From a virus: DNA of 31,039 nt. The stretch is from positions 1 through 31,039 of the IMG/VR virus record IMGVR_UViG_3300007735_000600, one strand, 5' to 3'. Under the pieces are notes generated by a model. That model saw nothing but the letters and a program-made list of their open reading frames with translations. It was not told the origin of the DNA and ran no database searches. Every line of letters begins with the position of its first letter. Position 1 is the first letter of the stretch. A program made the position numbers and the translations under genes. Below, one piece after another: positions 6,808 through 14,094 of this stretch.

Positions 6808-6822
6808 AGTTTTATTTGTTTA
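6808..6822 (-). promoter_or_regulatory. A-rich translation leader of the capsid gene, duplicated at 20678-20692
   Basis: TAAACAAATAAAACT directly precedes the capsid ATG and is identical to the leader of the DnaA-like gene. Bacteroidota genes often use A-rich upstream sequence instead of Shine-Dalgarno pairing; an exact 15-nt copy at an abundant-protein gene suggests a strong initiation element. Confidence 0.5.
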
Positions 6823-7345
6823 TAGAGTTTTTGAATTTTTTAAGTGCCTCAAAGCGGTCGTTCTTTTTGGTAGATACAGGTGCTTTCAAGGGTTCTTCGC
6901 TTGGCAAGTCGGCAACCTTTTCAATCAGGTCAATGGCTTTGCTCATAGCTTCTTTGTGCTTGATGTTTGATGCAGTCAATGACTCAACCTTTGCAGACAA
7001 TTCAGCGATTGCAGATTCCAACTTGGAAACGGTGTCGTTGAATGCAGATACGGTTGCGAACTCTTCAGCCTCAATTTCAATTTCAATTTCGGGTTCAACG
7101 ATTTCGGTGACAAATCCACCTTCAGTTGTTACCAACATACCACCTTCAACCTCGTGAGTTGCATCAGGTGCTGGAATGTTACCTTCAGCGGTTTGAACGA
7201 ACACGGCAGTTCCTACTGCCAATTCGCCTTCCCACTCAATGATTGTGCCGTCAGTCAAGGTGGCAGTTGCCATCTCAACTTTGACTTCTTCGTCCGAAAA
7301 TCCCAACATCGTGCGGATTTCTTTCAATGTTTCTTTTGCGTTCAT
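6812..7345 (-). CDS. Capsid scaffolding protein (177 aa)
   Basis: The ATG at 7345 (MNAKETLKEIRTMLGFSDEE) is preferred over a TTG 18 codons upstream because a promoter-like TTG-N20-TAATTTTA ends 6 nt before it. The N-terminal part (about residues 25-85) is a beta-rich region ATLTDGTIIEWEGELAVGTA to EGGMLVTTEGG. It is followed by an acidic stretch EPEIEIEIEAEEF and a coiled coil at about 98-150 (SKLESAIAELSAKVESLTAS), with a basic C-terminus KKFKNSINK that could contact the capsid protein. Acidic coiled-coil plus basic tail is the scaffold signature, and it lies between protease and capsid genes. Confidence 0.75.
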   Translation of the reverse strand: MNAKETLKEIRTMLGFSDEEVKVEMATATLTDGTIIEWEGELAVGTAVFVQTAEGNIPAPDATHEVEGGMLVTTEGGFVTEIVEPEIEIEIEAEEFATVSAFNDTVSKLESAIAELSAKVESLTASNIKHKEAMSKAIDLIEKVADLPSEEPLKAPVSTKKNDRFEALKKFKNSINK

Positions 7346-7350
7346 TTGTA

Positions 7351-7381
7351 TAAAATTAGAGTTTATGTTTTCGTGTTGCAA
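7351..7381 (-). promoter_or_regulatory. Promoter for scaffold-capsid genes (TTG-N20-TAATTTTA)
   Basis: TTG (7381-7379) is followed by exactly 20 nt and TAATTTTA (7358-7351), one mismatch from TAnnTTTG. It spans the end of the protease gene and the 38-nt gap before the scaffold ATG. It shares the 20-nt spacing with four other sites in this genome. Confidence 0.5.
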
Positions 7382-7383
7382 TT

Positions 7384-8253
7384 TTATTTGCCATTCCACT
7401 TGGAAAGGACTTCTTTCAATGCCTCAAGTATTTGTTCGTCTTTGTCTTCGGGAAAGTCAAAAACCCCCTCAACGGAGAACCCTTTGAACTCGCCATCTTT
7501 GACTCTTGCCCACACATCGTCATTGTCTACAAGGTAGGAAACGAACCACGATCCATCTGCAACCTCTTCAAATCCCTTTGGTGGCATCACGCCTCTTTCC
7601 CGGTCAATGATGTAGGACTCAAACAAACTCACGCCATCCATTATTGGAGTGCGGTGATGTGCGTTGACTGCATCGTACTTGTTTGACCTTGCCCATTTCT
7701 TGGCAATCTTAAAGATGCTCTCCTTGTCAAAGACAACATAGTATTCACCACGGATGTCATCTCTGCGGTAGATTGGCAAATCGGCAATCATCGCTGCTCC
7801 AGTTACGATTCTTTTTTCCTCGTCTTGGATGGCAAACTTTTGTGCATCTACCTTGAGCATTCTCTCACACCAACGGAGCATCTCTTCACCACCCCATAAC
7901 AGGTAGGAGATAGTTCCACACGCTTCAGTATCATCGGGGTTGTAGTATTCCTTCGCACGAGACAAGAAAGAGTAAGTGCGTTCAATCGTTTCCATTGACA
8001 AGTTCTCACGGTTGGCAAGTTGGTTTGCTCTTGCCTTGCCTACCAATGTTGCACACTTGTTGTTGACCTTGTCGTTCAACTCAATTCCACGGATAGCGTT
8101 GTCAACTGCTGCTTGTGGGTAGTCGTTCTCAAATTCAGCGGAGAAAGCGAGAAAGTCCTTTTGTATGGCTGGAGATTCCACGAGAGAGACAAAGTCAATA
8201 CCTGTCTCCTCGTCCCATTCATTGATGTCTAATTTGTAAACTGGTAGTTTCAT
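7384..8253 (-). CDS. XkdF-like prohead serine protease (289 aa)
   Basis: Likely cleaves scaffold and capsid during head maturation. The ATG at 8253 (MKLPVYKLDINEWDEETG) is chosen over a TTG three codons upstream because a GCTATTT box lies 7 nt before it. N-terminal FVSLVESPAIQKDFLAFS is the usual protease start. Residues about 48-135 form an inserted domain (AVDNAIRGIEL, CATLVGKARANQLANRENLS, CGTISYLLWGGEEMLRWCER) also found in other phage proteins. The C-terminal XkdF part has PIYRRDDIRGEYYVVFDKE, a His pair AHHRTPIMDGV, a SYIIDRERG turn, DGSWFVSYLVD and EFKGFSVEGVFDF, whose Ser is the likely nucleophile. It overlaps no gene and precedes scaffold and capsid. Confidence 0.75.
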   Translation of the reverse strand: MKLPVYKLDINEWDEETGIDFVSLVESPAIQKDFLAFSAEFENDYPQAAVDNAIRGIELNDKVNNKCATLVGKARANQLANRENLSMETIERTYSFLSRAKEYYNPDDTEACGTISYLLWGGEEMLRWCERMLKVDAQKFAIQDEEKRIVTGAAMIADLPIYRRDDIRGEYYVVFDKESIFKIAKKWARSNKYDAVNAHHRTPIMDGVSLFESYIIDRERGVMPPKGFEEVADGSWFVSYLVDNDDVWARVKDGEFKGFSVEGVFDFPEDKDEQILEALKEVLSKWNGK

Positions 8254-8260
8254 CCTATTC

Positions 8261-8267
8261 AAATAGC
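8261..8267 (-). promoter_or_regulatory. GCTATTT box upstream of the protease gene
   Basis: GCTATTT is followed by 7 nt and the ATG at 8253. It sits in the 15-nt gap after the tape measure stop. No TTG lies 20 nt upstream. It is one of four matching boxes, see 1218-1224. Confidence 0.45.
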
Positions 8268-8268
8268 A

Positions 8269-9969
8269 TTATTTCACAACGGACACTCTTTTGGTGTTTC
8301 CGACTCTTGCTTGTGTGCGTGAGATGTCCCCTTCGGTCACAAATACTCTCTGCGGAAAGCCGATTCCTGTTTCAGTTGGAAGAGTTGATGAAGTAATTGT
8401 TGTTGGGTTGATACCGATTGGAGTGCCTCCGACCATTGCACCTTGTCCGCTTCCACCTGAAAGCAGTTGTTTCGCTCTTGCGACATTCGCCAAAATTCTT
8501 GCAACACCTTGTGCATAGTACGCTGCGGTAAAGATTGGAGTTGCAGGTCCAAGAATACCAGCCATCTTTGCTGATGCTTGTGCAGATTCAGCGTTCAAAC
8601 CTGAAAAAGCAACTGCACTATCAATGGCAATCTCAACCAATGCAATACCCTTTTGAATGTTCTCTCTCTTCTTCTCCTCGTTTGTCAAGATGGTGTTCAA
8701 CGAAGTCAATCCATCAACGGTGCTTTTTGCCATTGACAACTTCGCATCCATTATTTGTTGATCCGCTTTTCTATTCAGTTCAATTCTCTTTTGGTTGAAC
8801 TCTGCCTCGTTTGCAAGTGCTTTCTCTGCATACAATTTGTCAATCTTTTGAATCTCCTCCGTGTTGCCTTTTGCCATTGCAATTTGCTCCGCATACCATC
8901 GTGACAATTGAGTGATTTGAGCAACTTGTTCTGCACCTAATCTCTTGAATTCATCTTCAGTATTGGTGATTCTTTTCTTGAGTTTCTCGTCCTCAATTTG
9001 ATTGTCTATGTCTTGCAATCTCTTTTGATGTTCTTTGCGTTTCTCTTCGGCTTCCTTCTCTTTGTCTGCCACATATTTGTCACGCTCTGCATCCGTTACC
9101 TTCAATTTGTTGTTAAGTTCACGATACAATCTTGCTTCTTCTTCAAGTTCATCTTCGGTCAATTTTACACCTGTCTCCTTACGCTTGGCAATCAATGCCA
9201 ATTGGTTATTGATTATCTTTTTTCGGAGTTCAAAGATTTCAAGTTCCTTGTTGCCTTGAACGGATAGCAAATCAATTTGACCTTGAATGTCCTCGTTGGT
9301 TGTGGTGATGGATTTAGAGAATGCCTTATATGACCTCTCCGCTGCCGATGTCACACCAATGAAATCCGTAAATCTTTGCACTAAATTTCCTACAATCTTT
9401 CCGAGTTGTGCAAGTCCGGGAATGAATTTCAACACCGCTTGACTCACCTTCTCAAAGTTTGCCACAACATAACCCAATGCAACTGCCAAAGCACCGATAC
9501 CAGTTGCAAGAATCGCACCTCTCAATGTACTGAATGCAGTTACAACACGACTTTTGATTGTGTTTGCCAATGCCCCAAATTGTTGCTGAACCTTTCCGAG
9601 TCCTTCCAGTCCTTCAGCCAACGCCATTGCACCTTGCAACTTGACCATTGTCTTTTGCAAGTCCTCACTCTCATTGCCAAAGAGAGCCATCGCCCCTTGT
9701 GCTGCTTGGAATCCACGAGCAACGCCTTGAACGACCGTGTTGATTTGGGCGAACTTGTCGGGGTTTACTGCTGCAACTCGGTCATTGAAGTCCTCCATTC
9801 GGTCACGAGCTTGTGCGAGTGCTTGTTCTGCCTTGATTGCTTCAGGTGAAAACTCGCCAAACTGCATCACCGCTTGTTGTGCTGCAATGGTTAACTCTCT
9901 AATCTCTGCCTTCATTGATTTGAAGTCAGGTTTTTTGACCGTTAGGTCTATCGCTGCCGTTAGTGCCAT
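8269..9969 (-). CDS. Tape measure protein (566 aa)
   Basis: Sets tail length and is ejected ahead of DNA. The N-terminal helix-rich part (MKAEIRELTIAAQQAVMQFG, AEQALAQARDRMEDFNDRVA) is followed by VQGVARGFQAAQGAMALFGN, LEGLGKVQQQFGAL and hydrophobic segments at about 150-205 (ATGIGALAVALGYVVA; VLKFIPGLAQLGKIVGNLV). Residues about 235-440 are a long charged coiled coil (DKEKEAEEKRKEHQKRLQDI), then an Ala-rich stretch KGIALVEIAIDSAVAFSGLN and a Gly/Ser-rich end. A small tape measure implies a short tail, roughly 80-90 nm at the usual 1.5 angstrom per residue. It starts one base after the 901-aa gene stop. Confidence 0.8.
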   Translation of the reverse strand: MALTAAIDLTVKKPDFKSMKAEIRELTIAAQQAVMQFGEFSPEAIKAEQALAQARDRMEDFNDRVAAVNPDKFAQINTVVQGVARGFQAAQGAMALFGNESEDLQKTMVKLQGAMALAEGLEGLGKVQQQFGALANTIKSRVVTAFSTLRGAILATGIGALAVALGYVVANFEKVSQAVLKFIPGLAQLGKIVGNLVQRFTDFIGVTSAAERSYKAFSKSITTTNEDIQGQIDLLSVQGNKELEIFELRKKIINNQLALIAKRKETGVKLTEDELEEEARLYRELNNKLKVTDAERDKYVADKEKEAEEKRKEHQKRLQDIDNQIEDEKLKKRITNTEDEFKRLGAEQVAQITQLSRWYAEQIAMAKGNTEEIQKIDKLYAEKALANEAEFNQKRIELNRKADQQIMDAKLSMAKSTVDGLTSLNTILTNEEKKRENIQKGIALVEIAIDSAVAFSGLNAESAQASAKMAGILGPATPIFTAAYYAQGVARILANVARAKQLLSGGSGQGAMVGGTPIGINPTTITSSTLPTETGIGFPQRVFVTEGDISRTQARVGNTKRVSVVK

Positions 9970-9970
9970 A

Positions 9971-12676
9971 TTAGTGTTGTCCAGTTATAAAGTAATCAGT
10001 ACCATCAGTCACAAAAGTATGTGCTGACCATTGTGAATTTTGGGTGTGTGTGTCGTTGCCATCAATCTTTGCAGTTCCTGTTGTGTCTATAGTTACTTGA
10101 TTTCCTGATGTAATCTTTTTAACAATGAATGTTTTGCTACTCAACCCACTTGGATTTGGGAAAGTAATTGTGACGCTTCCAGCAGTTGTATCAACCAAAA
10201 ACATATAATCATCTTTGGTTGCGGTGTAGTTTGCCGTGATTGTTTTCACCAATCCACCACTCAAATACGCTGGATACATCTCGTAATTTCCAATGTAGAG
10301 TGTGTCGGGTTTTGTAATTACAAAGTCATTACACACAATCGCTCCGCTCCCATCGGTACCTGCTTGGAATGTGGTGTTTTTGGAAACAACCGCAAAACTA
10401 TCAGTCACATTGTTGTTCTGCACAATGCCGTCACCTTGAACAATACCTCCACCGCCTTGACTCACGCCAACGGTTACACCTTTGATTCCAGGTTTGATTG
10501 GGATATCTCCACCGGGATAGATGTCGGATTCTGCATCGGTTTGACCAGCAGTTCCAGCACCGATTGTCTTTTGTACGATGGTCGCTGGTTCAATAAATTG
10601 TGCTAACAAGAACTCGCATAAGTACACGCCATCTTCAATCGGGTTGTAATCCACGATTTGATTCAACCGCCAATACTGACCTTCAAAGAAGTACGCATCC
10701 GAAAATGACAAGTTTAGCCAATCCTTTGGAGTGATGCGGAAGTATGCTCTCAACAACTTTGAGTTTGCACCTGTAATCTCACTCAAGAAGCGATAATAGT
10801 AATTATTGACAAGGTTTGAGTTGGTGTACTTATACCCAGCACCAAGACCAATCTCTCTCGGCATCCCAAAGTTGATGTCAAAGGTTGGATTGCTTATTGA
10901 ATCCAAGTGAATTGTCAAAGGGATAGAATAGCGGTTTTGATAGTTTAAACCAACACCAGCATATTGTGCGTATAGCATCCAGTTGACTCCACTAACCACA
11001 CCACCAAAATACAATATCCTCAAGTCACCGTCTTGGTAGTTTGGGACATACGACAAGACAAAGTTCTTTTGGTTGTTGTATGAGTTTATTTGTGTAGGCG
11101 TGAAGGCAATTTGAATCTTCTTTTCGTTCTTGATGAACTGATTGTCAATTTTGTATGTCCGACTTCCGTATGTGGTTTGGTAGGATTCCTGATACAACAC
11201 ATTCGCCTCATCCTTTCCCTCCTTATATTGGAAGACATATGGATTGGCTTCAAGTTCGCCCATTGGCACAATTTCCACAGGTTGAGAATAGTCAAGTTTG
11301 GCAGTCCAATCAACATTGTCACCATTGAAGAACTCATCTCGTGGAACGCAACGCAACTTCTTTGGATTGTCCTTGTCGGATTCAATATACAAATTGAACA
11401 TCTTGACAAACGACATCAGCATCTCGCTTTGCTTTACTTCCGAGTTAAGGAATGCGGAGAAGTCAACCGTCTCACCATAACCATAAGTGTATGCGGATTG
11501 GTTGCTCTCCATATTTGAACCCACTCCGATGTCAACTTGAAATTGTGAGTTGGTGAGATTGTACAAATTGGCTTGATCCCATACCTGAGCCAAGCGGATG
11601 TCAATTGTATTGCTTCCAAATACTGCAAGGGGCGAGAAGTATAATTGAACATTGAACGCTGGTGAGCCAAAGTCAACCGTCACCGTGCTTGTTTGTTTCA
11701 ACACGCCATTGACATACAACCCAAATACCAACCAAATATCTTCTTGATAAGTTGGTGTGTATCCTGTGGATGCGTAGTTGATGGACAAGTCCAAGTCAAA
11801 GACATAACTCCCTCCGACTGGTGCGGTGTATTGACCGGTTGTGTTGTTGTAGTTGTTGCCGTTGTCGTAGTTGCCCGATGTAGAATCGTTTTGAAATATC
11901 AGGATTGAGTTTAGGTCAAGCGATTGTGCTGTTGTTGTCCGTGATGCTTTGAATCTGCGTGATTCTAATGTCGCAGCGTTGGCAGTCAGCGATGATGGTG
12001 CTGGAATAACCAAGCGTTTGAACCTATCCGAATTGAAGAATGAATCGTTGGTGTATGTGAACCCAGCATTGGTGAAGATTTTGTCAACCACCGTCTTCGC
12101 ATAGAGTGAAGGAGTGAACTGACTCGCATCCCAAATTGAGATGTTTGTCGGATGCCCTTTGTCAATCATAGCGTACATATAGCCATCGCCATATGCAAAG
12201 GATTGTGGACTTCCGTTCTTGTAGATTTGATTTGACCACGAGTCAATGATGTTGCCACTTGACAATGTGTGGTTGTATTCGCTGAAATCTAATTGATTGA
12301 GTTTGCGTTCTGCTATGGTCGTAAAGAAGTCCGCAGATTGTCCGTGGCAAGTCACCTCGTAGGTGATGTGCGTTGAGTCATCCACCTTTATTGACAACAA
12401 CCTCAAGAACCCTCTCAACTGCTCAACTCCGTCTGCGTAGATGATGCAATCGGCTTTGATGTTTGGGTTGAACGATGTCCCATAGACCGTTTGCTCTACC
12501 TCAAAAAGGTGAGAGAATATCTTGTTGTTGGCGGATGTGCCGGGAATCTCAATTGTCTTTGACCACTCCGATTCTCGTGATTCAGGTTCACGAATATCTG
12601 CAATGGATCGTGTGATAAATATGTTTGGGTTTTGGAGTATGCCCAAAGGTTGCCCATCAACGAGAATCTCTATCAT
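9971..12676 (-). CDS. Large tail tip / baseplate-hub-like protein (901 aa)
   Basis: Starts MIEILVDGQPLGILQNPNIF and continues ITRSIADIREPESRESEWSK, TIEIPGTSANNKIFSHLFEV and GVEQLRGFLRLLSI, a pattern I recall in tail proteins of Bacteroidota phages near the tape measure. The middle is beta-rich with SMSFV-like helices (KQSEMLMSFVKMFNLYIESD). Gly-rich linkers at about 720-775 (VSQGGGGIVQGDGIVQNNN) separate a C-terminal domain ANYTATKDDYMFLVDTTAGS/VTITFPNPSGLSSKTFIVKK that resembles the tip domain of receptor-binding proteins. Likely hub plus receptor contact. It overlaps the 375-aa gene by 4 nt. Confidence 0.7.
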   Translation of the reverse strand: MIEILVDGQPLGILQNPNIFITRSIADIREPESRESEWSKTIEIPGTSANNKIFSHLFEVEQTVYGTSFNPNIKADCIIYADGVEQLRGFLRLLSIKVDDSTHITYEVTCHGQSADFFTTIAERKLNQLDFSEYNHTLSSGNIIDSWSNQIYKNGSPQSFAYGDGYMYAMIDKGHPTNISIWDASQFTPSLYAKTVVDKIFTNAGFTYTNDSFFNSDRFKRLVIPAPSSLTANAATLESRRFKASRTTTAQSLDLNSILIFQNDSTSGNYDNGNNYNNTTGQYTAPVGGSYVFDLDLSINYASTGYTPTYQEDIWLVFGLYVNGVLKQTSTVTVDFGSPAFNVQLYFSPLAVFGSNTIDIRLAQVWDQANLYNLTNSQFQVDIGVGSNMESNQSAYTYGYGETVDFSAFLNSEVKQSEMLMSFVKMFNLYIESDKDNPKKLRCVPRDEFFNGDNVDWTAKLDYSQPVEIVPMGELEANPYVFQYKEGKDEANVLYQESYQTTYGSRTYKIDNQFIKNEKKIQIAFTPTQINSYNNQKNFVLSYVPNYQDGDLRILYFGGVVSGVNWMLYAQYAGVGLNYQNRYSIPLTIHLDSISNPTFDINFGMPREIGLGAGYKYTNSNLVNNYYYRFLSEITGANSKLLRAYFRITPKDWLNLSFSDAYFFEGQYWRLNQIVDYNPIEDGVYLCEFLLAQFIEPATIVQKTIGAGTAGQTDAESDIYPGGDIPIKPGIKGVTVGVSQGGGGIVQGDGIVQNNNVTDSFAVVSKNTTFQAGTDGSGAIVCNDFVITKPDTLYIGNYEMYPAYLSGGLVKTITANYTATKDDYMFLVDTTAGSVTITFPNPSGLSSKTFIVKKITSGNQVTIDTTGTAKIDGNDTHTQNSQWSAHTFVTDGTDYFITGQH

Positions 12677-13800
12677 TGGCGTTGGCGTTTTGATTCAAAG
12701 GAGTACGACATATCAAGCTCAATGAAGAATGCATTGTCTTGGATGTGCTTCTTGACTTCGTAAGTGTTTGCGTCTATATTCACCGCAACCAATGTTCCAT
12801 CGTAAGCGTACACCACAGGTGATGTGAACAAATCCAACAACCACTCGCTCTCGGCTTCAGTTATCCAATTGCTGAACAACTTGACCTTGTGAGTCATATT
12901 GGTGTCATAGGTCTTTTGTTTAAATGCCGATGTTGTGTATCCGTATGTCGCACCCAATGTGTATGGATTTGACTTGAATTGCTTTCGTTGGATGTCGTAA
13001 GTGTCTCTCCTTACCTTGTTGAATCGGAATGAGTCAAACCCTCCCAATGAGTTCAAGAAGAACAAATCGGTTGTGTCATATTTGCTACACTCGTCAATGA
13101 TGTTCACTCGGTAGGTTTCGGACAACACCGTACTGCTCAACTTCAACTGGATGTCGTAGTATGTCGCACCGCTTGGGATTGTCAATTGACTTCCTGATGG
13201 GATACGAACGACCTTTGTGGATGGCAGATTGATTGTTTGTGTGGATGCGTCCGAGTAAGTCACAAGGGCAGTTGTTGCCGTGTTGCGGATAGCATAGAGC
13301 CAATCCTTTTGAGTTCGGTGGATGGTCTTGCTACGGATAGGAGTCAAGAACAAACCATCGCCATCCATCGTGTATTGACCAGCATAGTTGACCAAGTCAA
13401 TTGGATTCAATGCAGCGTTCCAAACGCTTCCAGTTGCGGATGTCAAATTGGTGTACTCAACAACGGTACCTGTAGCAGATGTGGAGTATTCATAGCCGAA
13501 CTCAACCTTGTAGTCCATAATTGAACTTGTGCAACCACTTGCTGCACTATCGTTGTAGTTCCAATCGTGGGAGACATAGTTCTCAAGGATGCGTCCGATA
13601 TTGAACACGCCCTTGTTGGTGCTTCCGTAGTAGATGGGTGCTTTGAGTTTGGCAAGTGATGTTGTGTTCTGCTTGACCTCTGCAATGAACTTGAAATTGT
13701 CCTTTGTGTAGATGCCACCTGATGACTCCGTAATTACAAAGTTGGTATCGTTATACGCTGGAGCGTACTCGTTTGGTTGTTGTGTGATTGATAGTGCCAC
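12673..13800 (-). CDS. Tail protein, distal-tail-like (375 aa)
   Basis: GTG start at 13800, chosen because it is the first start after a TTTG-N20-TATTTTC promoter and lies 6 nt after a GCTATTT box. Starts MALSITQQPNEYAPAYNDTN and has SGGIYTKDNFKFIAEVKQNT, NIGRILENYVSHDWNY, TPIRSKTIHRTQKDWLYAIR, YRVNIIDECSKYDTTDLFFL and SNWITEAESEWLLDLFTSP. It is beta-rich and has no enzyme motif. It is translationally coupled to the 901-aa tip protein. Homologues I recall are unannotated tail proteins in Bacteroidota phages; the distal-tail role is inferred from position. Confidence 0.65.
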   Translation of the reverse strand: MALSITQQPNEYAPAYNDTNFVITESSGGIYTKDNFKFIAEVKQNTTSLAKLKAPIYYGSTNKGVFNIGRILENYVSHDWNYNDSAASGCTSSIMDYKVEFGYEYSTSATGTVVEYTNLTSATGSVWNAALNPIDLVNYAGQYTMDGDGLFLTPIRSKTIHRTQKDWLYAIRNTATTALVTYSDASTQTINLPSTKVVRIPSGSQLTIPSGATYYDIQLKLSSTVLSETYRVNIIDECSKYDTTDLFFLNSLGGFDSFRFNKVRRDTYDIQRKQFKSNPYTLGATYGYTTSAFKQKTYDTNMTHKVKLFSNWITEAESEWLLDLFTSPVVYAYDGTLVAVNIDANTYEVKKHIQDNAFFIELDMSYSFESKRQRQ

Positions 13801-13804
13801 GATA

Positions 13805-13835
13805 GAAAATAGCGGTTAGGTTTATGCGTCCCAAA
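13805..13835 (-). promoter_or_regulatory. Late promoter for tail genes (TTTG-N20-TATTTTC)
   Basis: TTTG (13835-13832) is followed by exactly 20 nt and TATTTTC (13811-13805), the latter part of GCTATTTTC. The GTG start at 13800 lies 6 nt past the GCTATTT box, so the transcript would be almost leaderless. The spacing equals that at 5280, 7351, 24177 and 26786. Confidence 0.55.
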
Positions 13836-13868
13836 TCAACCTATAGGTGTAGTTTATGACGGATAGAT

Positions 13869-13884
13869 TCAACTTTAAAGTTGA
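13869..13884. promoter_or_regulatory. 16-bp perfect palindrome, candidate operator
   Basis: TCAACTTTAAAGTTGA is its own reverse complement. It lies about 35-50 bp upstream of the late promoter's TTTG element, a position suited to an activator or repressor dimer. Confidence 0.5.
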
Positions 13885-13887
13885 TTT

Positions 13888-13906
13888 TTTGTGATATTGT
13901 CACAAA
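13888..13906. promoter_or_regulatory. Inverted repeat TTTGTGA-N5-TCACAAA
   Basis: Seven-base arms with a 5-nt spacer (TATTG), symmetrical and only 3 nt from the 16-bp palindrome. It resembles the half-site TGTGA-N-TCACA used by CRP/FNR-type dimers, although the 5-nt gap between these arms is shorter than the canonical 6-nt spacing. No T-tract follows, so it is not a terminator. Confidence 0.45.
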
Positions 13907-13989
13907 TATCCAACGATAAAGTGTCATATAACAACCAAAACAATATGCTTTTGTCCCTTTTATGGCAAGTTATATGTGTAAGGGTATAA

Positions 13990-14001
13990 TACCGCTCGGT
14001 A
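13990..14001. repeat. Palindrome TACCGCTCGGTA, copy 1
   Basis: TACCG and CGGTA arms with a CT centre. An identical copy starts exactly 50 bp further on (14040). Each is preceded by an AT-rich run (TATAA and TTTAT). Paired identical sites at a whole number of helical turns are typical of protein-binding sites. Confidence 0.65.
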
Positions 14002-14039
14002 GAAATTTTCGGAAAAATTCATGCAGATGATACATTTAT

Positions 14040-14051
14040 TACCGCTCGGTA
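14040..14051. repeat. Palindrome TACCGCTCGGTA, copy 2
   Basis: Identical to 13990-14001, 50 bp away. See copy 1. I saw no third copy elsewhere in the window. Confidence 0.65.
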
Positions 14052-14094
14052 CACGATTTCGTGAACACTCGTAACAAATTTACACGACTATTTG

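Larger units (their letters stand above)
13801..14094. other. 294-bp non-coding region rich in palindromes, between packaging/chaperone and tail genes
   Basis: This is the only sizeable gene-free stretch in a genome otherwise packed with overlaps. No ORF of convincing composition is present. It contains a promoter (13805-13835), a 16-bp perfect palindrome (13869-13884), a 7-bp hairpin (13888-13906), two copies of TACCGCTCGGTA (13990-14001 and 14040-14051), and a TAAATTTG -7 match (14075-14082) whose TTG is only 15 nt upstream. It could be a late control region, a replication origin or a packaging site. Confidence 0.8.

Noticed and set aside
9406-9849. 147-codon plus-strand open frame opposite the tape measure gene
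   Set aside because: Cys- and Ser-rich antisense shadow; the opposite strand encodes a clear coiled-coil tape measure.
14075-14082. TAAATTTG as a further promoter
   Set aside because: The -7 box is perfect but the nearest TTG is 15 nt upstream, unlike the constant 20 nt elsewhere, so I left it as a weak candidate inside the non-coding region.
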